This document shows, one piece after another, positions 25,001-32,439 of a stretch of DNA of 64,000 bases. The notes beneath the pieces are model-generated. The model was not told the origin of the DNA, did not search any database, and was given only the letters and a program-made list of their open reading frames with translations. Numbering within the stretch: the first letter of the stretch is position 1; each line of letters begins with the position of its first letter. This DNA comes from Mactra quadrangularis (lineage: Eukaryota; Mollusca; Bivalvia; Venerida; Mactridae), in assembly GCA_025267735.1 (NCBI GenBank), contig CM046307.1, positions 35,083,231-35,147,230 on the forward strand, in the 5' to 3' direction. The translations under genes and the position numbers were made by a program.

Positions 25001-25868
25001 CAGAGAAGTTAGCATGCTGTGATGTAGGACGATGTATAACAGTATTGTCTAGAAAATCTACCAGGATTTTATAACGTTTCTTTACATCTTGATTGGCATC
25101 TGGGTTCTGTAATGCCTCACGAAAAGCTCTGTACCAATCAATGTGTTGTCCCTTATCTGAAACACAAATACAACATCGAGAGTTAATGAGTCCTTATTAC
25201 ACATGATTGAAACATTTAGAAAATTATATACTACATGCACATATGTAATAGTTAAATAAATAAGACATGAAAAATCTACACATGTATAGTAAAATGGCCA
25301 AATGATTACAGACCTTGGGTGTCAAGCAGGAACATTCATGATAATTTCTAATCCAGAAATAAAGTTCTATGCATGCAGTACAATTACATTCTTATACTAT
25401 ACACCACTCTTAGTAAAATGTCTTTGTCTTAAATTTTACAAGCACTCCCTTATATGTTAGCTTTTATACAGAACTGATATGCATATTTAGGCCTCACCTT
25501 GCCAAAGGAATAATCAACGACCTGTTTACACTAAACTGGATGATGATGGTGCAAAATTTCAGTCTGACAGTGAAGACTGGCAAATGAAATAAACAGAAAA
25601 ACATTATAAATTACATGTATACTAATAAGTGCTACAAATTGCCTAATCAAACTTACTGGGAAGAAGATCAACCAAGACTCTTGCTTTATCAGCAGGAGTA
25701 GAACCAGCATGAATTTTCTTAACATCATCCTCAGACACAACACCAAACTCTACTAATTGTCCTAATACATGTTCAACACGTAATTCTTGTACAAGAGCAA
25801 TTCTATTTATACGAAGACGCATAACATTTTGTTTGTCAAGTCCAGACTCCCGAGATACTGGCTCTGGG
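6929..25868 (-). CDS. CARD-APPBP2-like TPR protein (10 exons, 5-prime incomplete)
   Basis: Join, in transcript order: 25868-25657, 25156-24929, 24515-24307, 23589-22897, 20543-20419, 19948-19843, 18736-18532, 17706-17526, 10118-9946, 7068-6929. All junctions are GT-AG and all phases agree, giving 2272 coding bases, 756 residues and a TGA at 6931-6929. Visible residues 11-89 form a CARD (DKQNVMRLRI... VLVDLLP...KGQH). Residues 148-180 are a charged helix rich in E and K. From about 230 to the end the protein follows APPBP2 through its TPR-like helices: YGYYTDAEKV, VKLMHLRNRNY, TAQMYALLGQIYSKM and LAEDM. Human APPBP2 binds the APP basolateral signal and is a substrate receptor of CUL2 ubiquitin ligases; it has no CARD. 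The last 45 residues are the least similar. The first exon bases need two nucleotides from an unseen upstream exon. If that exon is non-coding, Met16 (25822) could start translation. Confidence 0.88.
7069..9945. other. Last intron of CARD-APPBP2
   Basis: Mostly AT-rich sequence without a recognisable gene. It contains a SINE-tail-like fragment at 9100-9147 (GGGTTTTAACGGCACATCAA) that recurs at 18232 and 11071. It also holds a run of 12 G at 9597-9608 followed by a second G-rich stretch. Confidence 0.5.
9946..10118 (-). CDS. CARD-APPBP2 exon i
   Basis: Acceptor TTTATTTTAG, donor GTATG. LQLAEDMMQTSV and RLLAAATLGTFYKITEKPKE align with APPBP2 FKEAEEMHIKAI and ALSVGHLASLYNYDMNQYEN. It follows a 7.4-kb intron expanded by nested transposons. 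Confidence 0.87.
11055..11265 (-). mobile_element. SINE body fragment
   Basis: The segment from GTTGGGTTTAACACCGTAGC through CATTGTATAGGTCATATAAC and ATCATTGGTAGAAGGGAG matches, in the same orientation, the body of the SINE at 49446-49706. The tRNA-like head is missing here. Confidence 0.6.
11493..12928. mobile_element. Non-autonomous hAT-type element
   Basis: The left end is CAGTGTTTCCGCAACTGTGC. The right end read inward is CAGTGTTTCTGCAATCTTCC. The termini share CAGTGTTTC.GCAA, typical of hAT transposons. The flanks CCGTTTG and CCTTTG could be a mutated target duplication within the disrupted core repeat. The single frame at 11679-11915 (78 codons) shows no transposase motif, so the element is non-autonomous. 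Confidence 0.65.
13348..13640 (+). mobile_element. tRNA-headed SINE with 15-base target duplication
   Basis: A tRNA-like head (GGTCGATAGCGCAATTTGC as A-box region, GTACCGAATCCCGCC as a degenerate B-box) is followed by a unique body and an AT-rich tail GTTAAATCCAATAAATAAA. It is flanked by AGTATAAAAGAGCAA and AGTATAAAAGGGCAA, a target duplication with one mismatch, inserted in the core of the surrounding element. Confidence 0.75.
14209..14395. mobile_element. Piece of a TATACCCCC/GGGGGTATAAT-ended element
   Basis: The sequence ends with a hairpin TATACCCCCTC / GAAGGGGGGGTATAATTATT. A similar end occurs at 50480. AGGAGCTGAGAAA at 14295 repeats near 10710 (GGGAGCTGAGAAAATG). That suggests the element at 10761-14208 inserted into an older copy, splitting it into about 10670-10760 and 14209-14395. 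Confidence 0.5.
14396..17204. other. Intronic sequence, nothing recognised
   Basis: AT-rich intron DNA of the CARD-APPBP2 gene. There is a short AATC tetranucleotide run at 16303-16322 and a small hairpin TAAGGAC/GTCCTTA near 15755-15780. No exon, RNA gene or transposon end was recognised. Confidence 0.5.
17205..17499. mobile_element. MITE with ATCTAGTTTAGCGGA inverted repeats
   Basis: The terminal inverted repeats ATCTAGTTTAGCGGATCCCG and ATCTAGTTTAGCGGACCCCG face each other at a distance of 295 bases. CTAG at each edge is compatible with a TA target. It lies 26 bases inside the intron from the donor of exon h. Confidence 0.8.
17526..17706 (-). CDS. CARD-APPBP2 exon h
   Basis: Acceptor TTTAATTCAG, donor GTAGGTC. 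ALQWKAFHANKETQDATL and ELVIQHYGEVSLRTAQMYA give a TPR pair. The motif GEVSLRTAQMYALLGQIYS corresponds to APPBP2 GEFNVQTAKHYGNLGRLYQ. Confidence 0.9.
18232..18500 (-). mobile_element. SINE-like repeat
   Basis: The block from AGGTTTAACGCCATGTCAAC to a B-box-like GATTTGAAATCCTGCAC resembles the other SINE tails at 9100 and 11071. The head lies on the right, so the copy is on the minus strand. The tRNA-like part is degenerate. The rest of the 17707-18531 intron is featureless, apart from a TTA run near 18026. Confidence 0.45.
18532..18736 (-). CDS. CARD-APPBP2 exon g
   Basis: Acceptor TATATTCCAG, donor GTTTGTTG. It encodes YALSTAMKIYCCDTIELALA and LRIAEKILTKNHPMLYLFL, the latter matching the APPBP2 pattern AIGIITHILPEDHLLLA. 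A MITE ends 26 bases upstream of this acceptor, leaving a minimal pyrimidine tract. Confidence 0.87.
18763..19451. mobile_element. MITE with AGGTCGTTTGCGTTAA inverted repeats
   Basis: The left end AGGTCGTTTGCGTTAAAGCT and the inverted right end AGGTCGTTTGCGTTAATGCT continue with GGACCC on both sides, giving inverted repeats of about 26 bases with one mismatch. The interior of 640 bases is non-coding. It lies directly upstream of the acceptor of exon g. Confidence 0.85.
19843..19948 (-). CDS. CARD-APPBP2 exon f
   Basis: Acceptor TATTTTCAG, donor GTATGTA. It encodes NFGVRNPLYLKALLHLCHF, matching the APPBP2 HFGSKHPKYSDTLLDYGFY repeat in spacing and key residues. It ends in phase 0. Confidence 0.87.
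20419..20543 (-). CDS. CARD-APPBP2 exon e
   Basis: Acceptor TTTCTTTAG, donor GTAATAAC. It encodes one helical repeat, with CAKWQVKRAEKLAIYAV aligning to the APPBP2 segment CVVKREFKKAEQLIKHAV. It leaves two bases (AA) that complete a Lys codon in the next exon. Confidence 0.88.
21374..22289 (+). mobile_element. Internally deleted Tc1-type element
   Basis: Inverted repeats CACTTAACAACTTTTCTAAG are identical for 20 bases and continue with TA.ACAC. They are flanked by TA on both sides (21372-21373 and 22290-22291), as Tc1/mariner elements require. At 916 bases the element is shorter than a full Tc1 (about 1.3-1.6 kb), because the middle of the transposase is gone. Confidence 0.9.
21885..22085 (+). 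pseudogene. Tc1 transposase relic, N terminus joined to C terminus
   Basis: The frame begins in the paired DNA-binding domain (TVMTLLKKFEQTGSVKDLP). After about 35 residues it jumps to the family's C-terminal end (IPEGVIQNCI... GGHTRY, stop). The DDE catalytic region between them is absent. The upstream part (GQAIEIIHAG near 21693) is in another frame and carries a stop. It cannot encode an active transposase. Confidence 0.85.
22897..23589 (-). CDS. CARD-APPBP2 exon d: main APPBP2 homology
   Basis: The largest exon, 231 codons. The acceptor is TTTTTATAG and the donor GTAATG. The text LLPLGFELCMCDIVQTIL followed by FMTEYGYYTDAEKVMSVLM and VKLMHLRNRNYDFYGA tracks human APPBP2 (QLGSEFCELEVFAKVL, DAGWYSDAEKVFLS, RLLHVRNGN). 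The exon supplies the first helical repeats. Confidence 0.9.
24112..24296. mobile_element. Short MITE, CAGTAAAACTCGGATA ends, TA target
   Basis: This 185-base element has inverted ends CAGTAAAACTCGGATA and is flanked by TA at 24110-24111 and 24297-24298. Internal words such as ACCGAGTATGTTATA repeat the terminal sequence, so the element folds on itself. The CAGT...CTCGG terminus resembles pogo/Tigger-class ends. It sits nine bases inside the donor of exon c. Confidence 0.85.
24307..24515 (-). CDS. CARD-APPBP2 exon c: charged helix
   Basis: Acceptor CTTATAG at 24516, donor GTAAGA from 24306. It encodes IEEERKKEEEKVLREIEETE, a likely single alpha-helix or coiled coil, then KGYFQQWIPTPDNFRSLLS, which may correspond to the start of the APPBP2 homology. 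A MITE starts nine bases into the following intron. Confidence 0.88.
24687..24736. repeat. Inverted repeat CAGGCAGCCAGCA
   Basis: Perfect 13-base arms separated by 24 bases. The right arm with its flank (CTGAACCGTGCTGGCTGCCTG region) recurs imperfectly near 29196-29222, so it is probably part of an interspersed repeat. Confidence 0.6.
24929..25156 (-). CDS. CARD-APPBP2 exon b: CARD end and linker
   Basis: The acceptor TGTTTCAG precedes ATAAGGG and the donor is GTTAGTT. The exon completes the CARD with KGQHIDWYRAFREALQN, then gives a Ser/Pro-rich linker (RPTSQH, LQSPRHSDS, PLPSIKT) probably without fixed structure. Phase 1 in, phase 1 out. Confidence 0.87.
25657..25868 (-). CDS. CARD-APPBP2 exon a: CARD helices 1-5
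   Basis: The acceptor is TTTTCAG at 25869 and the donor is GTAAGTT from 25656. It encodes 70 full codons with the CARD signature VEHVLGQLVEFGVVSEDDV followed by a LVDLLP helix end. This spaces like the CARD of CRADD/RAIDD (VEGL...GILTEN...LLDILP). The frame is open to the acceptor, so an upstream coding exon is expected. Confidence 0.88.
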
Positions 25869-27641
25869 CTGAAAAGATCATAAATTGATTGATTAAGAGA
25901 AATAATCATGATAATTACATGTATATGAGAACATGGGAATGTATGTTTTAGTACCTCTGTTAAACACAATTTTGAATTAATTGAGCAATAAATACAGATT
26001 TAAAAGGATTTCTCAGCAGTTAATGCTTTTATTCTGCTTACACTTAAAGCCCCTTTACTAAATAGAACGCTGATAATTGTCAAGTATCATACTTTTGCTT
26101 AAAACTCATGCAAACATTCAATGAATATATAAAACGCATATCTAGATACAAAAACAAGTATTTGCTCCAGAATTTATACTAATATTTTGAAATTAGTGAT
26201 AAAACCCAACGTAATGAGTGTACGGAAAATCACGGAACTCAACGAACTAGATCGGAACATCCCGTCGTGGCTAAAAATAACCACAACTTTAAATCTTAAA
26301 TCAACAAATTTTCTGCTTTGATAAATACACGTTTTGTATAGTGAATTTCGTGCGAAAGCCAATTAAAACTCACGAAATCATGTAAATAGTTTCATACATG
26401 AACATATATTGACGGGAAAAAGAAACGAACCCATTAAGTCTTACGTTATACAAAAACGTTTGCTGATAGGCCACGTTCAGATAGAATGAGTGTAATGTCG
26501 GTATTAAGCCAAGACAACTATATAATTTATATTTACGCCAACGACATTCGCGTGACAGATTTTCATGGCAGTATCTTCGTCATGAGTGGTGAAAGATAAC
26601 CGTGTATGTCAAATAAGTCGAAAAACAAGGGAAATCTTTTTGTTTGGCGTAAAGTGCTCTTAAGATATGCCACCGTCATCAACGTTTATCTCTCTGCTCG
26701 TATCATCGCGGCCGTGGTGTTGAAATAATGAAGAGCTCAGTAAGGATTCGCGTCTTGGCTTATGTAACGCCCTTAGATTTATCAATGTTTCAAAATGAGT
26801 TTAAGCCACAACTTGTTGTTAACCTAGTTGAAATGAGGCGTTTCTTTTTAGCATCAGTTTAGATGTTTGCGTACTCAAAATTTGCACGCACTGATTTCTC
26901 GAGTAAATCACTGGAAAAACAGTATGACATATCAAACACTTTACAATTTTGTGTTAGTCTTATCAAACACCTTTTAAGCAACTTTATTGGCTGAGAGGAT
27001 ATCTCCGTAATCTAATTTGCATGTTATAAAAGTACCCTACTTAAATAAGAAATTGATATTTTGAATAACTTGGCCCCTAAAAGGGAACCCGTTAGAGAGA
27101 GTTATTATAATCCAAATGCAGTTATATTCTATTGTCTTTTTGATGGTTTTACTTGTTTTTAAATAGATGATAAAAATTTTGTCTTCGTTTAGTGGCTTTA
27201 ATTTTTCTAAACGTTTGGCTTTCACAAATTACATTGAAAAAAGCTGTATTACCAATGTGATCACTTTGTATGCATCACTTAAAGGGAAAATTAGTCTTAT
27301 CAATACTGAACTGCTGATAACCATTGTTCACCACAAGAGAAAATAAATTACTAGAATGTCATAAAATGAAATTTAAAATATTGCTGCACTGCCACTGTGT
27401 CATAATTAAATTTTATAAATTCAATTAGCTTTTTTATGATGTTTTATGTCACTCTGTGACAAGTTTCAGCCAGAAATCAGGTTTACAAGTTCATTTTGCG
27501 CGGAGCGACTGATCTGTTTGATCTGTAAATTTACATTGTATATGGTGATTGATTAAACTTTATACATGTACTAACAATACTGTTGACAGGTTTTTAGTCA
27601 TTTTTGTCACTCTTTTTACTGTCCCTTTCCAGTTAACATTA
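25869..27641. other. 5-prime region of CARD-APPBP2, start exon not resolved
   Basis: The missing first exon and promoter should lie here or further right on the minus strand. One possible donor is AACGTAAGACTT near 26440 (minus), but no open frame leading to it gives the required two-base phase, so the first exon could be non-coding. The sequence is mildly richer in CG dinucleotides at 26460-26760. No transposon ends were seen. Confidence 0.3.
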
Positions 27642-28143
27642 CATATCGGTCCAATATTGGTTCGATATCAACATCTTTGTTTTTCGGATATTGACGCGAC
27701 ATGGGATGTGCAACTCGGCTACATATGGATCCGATATCGGCTGTTTATGTGTTCACCAATCTGGAGCCGATGTCATGCCAAGTTGATACCTATAGCTGAT
27801 TAATTCAGCCTTAGCCCTTCAATTATTAAACAAATTAAAAAAAGACATCATAGTAAAATCAAATCAATTTAATTTAAAAAGTGTGATAGGCACCACTATC
27901 TGTGTCTTATTAAATGTGAATAGCTTGAAACAATTTCCAAATTTAAACTTGAATGGTCACAAATTTGTATTACAAAAATTAAAACAAACATTTCTTATGC
28001 TGTTATCCCTATTAAGATTTAAATATCAACAGCATTCACTCAGTTTAATAAAATTGAGTAAAGTTAAACCAATCATTAAATGACTGAAATATTGGAAATA
28101 CGACAATGATATTCTGACATATAGCCAATATCGGTCCGATATG
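27642..28143. mobile_element. MITE with CATATCGGTCCAATATTGG ends
   Basis: The left end CATATCGGTCCAATATTGG matches the inverted right end CATATCGGACCGATATTGG with two differences. About 500 bases, non-coding. Internal words TGGATCCGATATCGGC and GAGCCGATGTC are variants of the same motif. Confidence 0.7.
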
Positions 28144-28184
28144 CAGATCTGCCAACTTTTGCAAACCCCAGTGAGGGAGATTTG

Positions 28185-28268
28185 TTTGCGACACAAATTT
28201 CTTTATTCACGACACACATTTCACTATTCACGACACATATTCCACTATTCCCTACACATATTTTGCCA
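28185..28268. repeat. Short tandem repeat, about 21-base unit
   Basis: Around four copies of a unit close to TTCACGACACACATTTCACTA, each starting CGACACA or CTACACA. Confidence 0.75.
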
Positions 28269-28269
28269 T

Positions 28270-29437
28270 TACTTTAAAGACATTCAAGACATGAAAATTT
28301 AAAAAGTCCAACTAGTTTAAGCCACTTCTACTTATTGTTTGACTTGTACTATATAATTATGTACTTATTCAAGTATTACAAAAACAACGTATGATTGTTG
28401 ATAACTGCAAGGACCCTATAACTGTGACTTGATAAATTGAGAAGCTACTTTTTCTAACTATCAATTTTGTTGCTAGGCCATGGTTTATTCCAGAAATCAA
28501 TAAATTTCGAATATACCTTTGACAATTGAGAGGTAACATGAAATTCCTTTTTTTTTAAAGTTCACACAACTGGAACTTGCCGCATACGTAATCACCGGAA
28601 GGTTCAATAAACTGGACACTTTTAAAACATATTTTTTTCTCAGTAATATTGCAATCTAACTCAAAAATTTTGTAGGTCCCACTTAAATTAATCATACACC
28701 TTCAACTGGGATGCCAGAGGTAAACATAAACATTTCAAACAAAGGAAGCACTGCACATGCTTACATTTCACCAGTATATAATTATGTTGCTGATAGTAAG
28801 AAAATGTCCGTCATTCTTGACATTGTTTCAACTGCATATGTGCATGAAAATGGGGACATGTTTAGAATTTGCCGTTTCCTGAAGCATTACTTGGTGAATT
28901 TAGAAAAATATTTATATGCTTATTAAAAAAATGCTAATTAACGTATATTTCAAGTCAATTTGCGATAGCAAGGGTCACAAAAATATATATCAATGCGTCT
29001 AAATGATTGAATGAGTTTTGTTTTCACGATGAAATAGAACGCTAAATTGAATAATAACAATATTTAGTTGTATGAATATAGTTGATGTCAAAAAGTTTGT
29101 TTTGACGATAATTTTTTAGTGAATTTCAAGATTTTATTTTAATTTCCAAAGAGATTCAGATGGTTATTTTCGGGGGTATTGAAATTTTAGTGTGTATCCT
29201 GAACCCTGCTGGCTACCTGCCATGTGCTTCTTTTGCAATAACATACTTTTAAACAATATTTGATGGATTGTACTGACAGAGCGGAAAAAGGTAATAAGGA
29301 TTTACTGAAAAATATTCACCATCACAAAATATTCATTCTAATTACCTGTTTCTTGCGCATTATTCTGGTTTGACAGCTGTAATTTTGTTGATTGTTTACT
29401 AAACATTTGTGCACACGAGTTAATGACGTCATACGCA
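28270..29437. other. Intergenic sequence, nothing recognised
   Basis: AT-rich DNA between the divergent CARD-APPBP2 and ClpP genes. The 71-codon frame at 28711-28926 shows no domain and no splice context. Confidence 0.4.
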
Positions 29438-29440
29438 ATA

Positions 29441-29802
29441 AGGGACTTTAGTCAGTTATTTCCCCTTGTATACTCTTCAAAATAGGTAGGTCTAATTAGT
29501 TGGATTACTCGGATTTTACCCTTACTTTTCAATGTTAATTTGCCAAATTTAATCTTAAATAACTTTTTTGTATATCATTTAATTTGTTTGAAATTCAAGC
29601 TAATTATTTTTAAGTTAAAGAACAATTTAAATTCCATCACTTCTGTTAATATGTTCATTAACAAGAAAGATATCAGATGAAATATTTTGTTACCCTAACA
29701 TAGGAATTAAATGATAAAATTCGAGGATTCCAACTGTAAGGACCTACTTACCAATTGGATTGCTTCAGATTTTATCAGGGAAAGATAACTGACTAAAGTC
29801 CC
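29441..29802. mobile_element. PIF/Harbinger-type MITE with TAA duplication
   Basis: The ends GGGACTTTAGTCAGTTAT are identical in inverted orientation for 18 bases. TAA flanks both sides (29438-29440, 29803-29805), the three-base target typical of PIF/Harbinger elements. 362 bases, non-coding. Confidence 0.85.
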
Positions 29803-30324
29803 TAATTACGTAGCAAAGTAAACAACATTTTTATGAAAGGTTCGAGATCAGGTGAGGTTCGATAACAGGTGTTTATACGATACATACATGTAGGCTGCAT
29901 GTAGTGCGTTTACAAAAGTAAAAATACACCAATGAACTTGATTCATGCCGTAGGAAGCCAATTAAAGTATTTGTCTGCAATAACTTATAACTGAAAGTCT
30001 AATTTCTCAATAAAAAAATAAGAATATAAAATGATATAAACAGAAATAAAGATGAGAATGTAGAGCTTCCCTAGCAACAGGTGTCCCAATTATAATCCAA
30101 TATAAACACTAATTAAGAACAGTTGATAAGCTTACTAACTCGGACAAAACGAAAGTCCCTTTCCGTGAAACTGCAGCTGTCATTGTGAATTAATAATCTT
30201 AAGTCAAACATAAACAAAGAAAACACGTCTTCCTTAAAATAGTAACGTCGCTAGCCAGACATTTTGGATAAAATGACTTGTGCAAAAATGACCGAAGTTG
30301 CCCGATTTACGGGTCAAACTAAAT

Positions 30325-30420
30325 ACCACTAAGACACTACTAAGCACTACTAAGCAGTACCAAGACACTTCAAACACCACTAAGACACTACTAAGCACTA
30401 CCTAGACAGGATTTTAGGTG
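30325..30420 (+). repeat. CACTAAGACACTACTAAG repeat, left inverted arm
   Basis: A short-period repeat built from CACTACTAAG and ACCACTAAGACA. Its last 60 bases, ending ACAGGATTTTA, recur inverted at 31435-31500. Confidence 0.75.
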
Positions 30421-30491
30421 TTTTAATTGTATAAAATGTTAATATGACTAAGGAAAATCTTCAAAGCGAGCCTGACGAATCTTACCTTATT

Positions 30492-30544
30492 AAGTTGAAA
30501 AAAGCTGGCTAGGCCACTGTATATATGCCAGCTTTTTTCAGCTT
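30492..30544. repeat. Hairpin AAGTTGAAAAAAGCTGGC
   Basis: Arms of 18 bases with one mismatch and a loop of 17 bases. Lies between the two inverted CACTAAG arms. Confidence 0.8.
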
Positions 30545-30699
30545 AAAATTGATCCATAAAGCAGAGAGCCGGAAACAATGGAGATCAAACGGAGCAAAAT
30601 GAACCTTCCAAAGGAAATCTATCTTCAATGCCAATTTTCAAAACACTGATTCATACTGTATACAAATTAAGTGTCACATCACAAAGTAAAAAGCAAGGG

Positions 30700-30786
30700 C
30701 GGATCCAAAATTTTTATCAAGGGGAGGGGGTCCAAACTTTCGAACGACAACTACATTTTGCAGAAAAATGCAGCATTTTGATAATA
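30700..30786 (+). repeat. GGCGGATCC / CTTTCGAACGACAACTACA repeat
   Basis: The segment GGCGGATCCAAAATTTTTAT followed by a G-run, TCCAAACTTTCGAA and GCAGAAAAATGCA recurs in the same orientation at 59636-59745. It is an interspersed repeat of unknown class. Confidence 0.6.
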
Positions 30787-31361
30787 ACAAGAGCTGTCAG
30801 TACATAAATAAAGCACGCTCGACTAAGTAAGTACATGTATTTGTCACATGAGATGGGGTTGATGATAAAAACATACATATTTTAAATCTGAAAATATATA
30901 ATCTTAACAAATTTTAATAATAAAAAAACCCCACTAACATTTGTTTTTGAATCATGGAAAAGTTCATGGAAGACAATTTTGAATAAAAAATGAATTTTGA
31001 GTTATTTACCTTGTCCCACGAGAAGTGGTTGATAATAAAGGAACATATATTTAAAGTTAAAAGTTGATACCTAAATAAAACAGTTGCAGTAAAAACAAAC
31101 ATTTTCTTAAAGAAAACTAAGTTCAATGGCGATAATTTTGAAAACAAATCGTATTCAGAGTTATGGTCCTTGTCACATGAGATGTTGTTGATAATAAGGA
31201 TCATATATTTAAAGTTTGAAGTTTATACTTTAAGAAATAAAAAGCTTTAGTAAAACTTTTTTACTGCACAAAAACTTTTATCAGAAATATGGACGTGGAC
31301 GATGCCGCTAGGGCGAGTAGGAGCTCGAGATCTTCATTTTCTTCGTAAAGTCGAGCTAAAA
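30787..31361 (-). mobile_element. Tandem-core (pearl-type) element 3
   Basis: On the minus strand it starts TTTTAGCTCGACTTTACGAA and ends GACAGCTCTTGTT. Its core repeats around AATAAAGGAACATATATTTA and GTCACATGAGATG two to three times at a spacing of about 165 bases. Same termini as elements 1, 2 and 4, with a different core. Confidence 0.6.
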
Positions 31362-31434
31362 CTATATATGTTAAGCACCAAGAAAAAAAGGCTTTATGCA
31401 ACTATAATGAATCGCAGTCAAGAAATACACTCAA

Positions 31435-31500
31435 TAAAATCCTGTCTTAGTAGTGCTTAGTAGTGTCTTAGTGGTGTTTGCGGTGTCTTTGTAGGAGTTA
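31435..31500 (-). repeat. CACTAAGACACTACTAAG repeat, right inverted arm
   Basis: Reverse complement of the last 60 bases of 30325-30420, with few mismatches. The two arms enclose about 1 kb that contains element 3. The arms could be ends of a foldback transposon. Confidence 0.75.
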
Positions 31501-32189
31501 CTTATTAATTTACTTATGGAAAAAACATCCCATTGCGAACACAATACGACGTTACCATTTAAGCCAGTTTGAATGCAAACAGTGGAAGTGACGTATTTAT
31601 CTTTTGCAAGAGTAATTAAAGTTGACTTTATGGCAGACAAAAGTCAATATTTATCACTGGTTTCTTATTTGATAAACATTACTACAATACCGCAGATTCG
31701 TGTCGTATACTAAACATTTTTATGGTAAAACACCACTAAATACATTCGGAATACTATCGGATAAAAACGGCAAAACTATAGAAATTAGGCGCTTCCCTAA
31801 AAACGAATAATAATCTATTCAAAATGCAAAATACATTGATAAAAAGTCTTTTCAGCAAGGTATTATTGAAATCAGGCTTTAATATTATCTATTTAATCAG
31901 TTAACATACATTGCATCTTACGCGGTCATTTTTCGATAGATTTTTGTTTGTGATCAGAATTCGCGATTCCGAAAAGACATGTTCTGCAACTCTTGTTTTT
32001 GCATAATAAGTAAATAACAGATGTTTAAGTTTTCAGTATCATTAAGCACAGGGCTGGATATCCTTATTCAAAAAAAAAGAATTGTACATCATAACTAGAC
32101 ATTTATTAACATCACAATGTTTTCTGAAATGCACAAATGACCTTGCATTGAATTGTGGTGATTGTAGGTGACTTTGTTGTCACTTCTAA

Positions 32190-32395
32190 CAGCCTTGCTG
32201 TTGGGTTAACACCTTTAGTGACGCGGTTGAGTCATTCAAGAGAACCAGGTTTGATTCCCAGTCTGAGCATTTGGTTTCTATTCTCTCAATTTACTTTAGA
32301 GTCATGCAACTGTTTTTGAAACCTGCAACCTCAGTCTCTGGAAAAAATTGTACTTTGTTTCCAGCTACCCTTTAAAAATCCTGGTAATACCCAAT
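32190..32395 (+). mobile_element. tRNA-derived SINE
   Basis: A tRNA-like B-box GGTTTGATTCCCAGTCTGAG lies at about 32259, following a degenerate A-box region ACGCGGTTGAGTCATTC. An AT-rich tail follows. The 31501-32189 stretch to its left is unassigned. Confidence 0.5.
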
Positions 32396-32439
32396 GCTTT
32401 TTTCAAAGACTGGACACAACCAGGCCCAGGCCCGTATAC

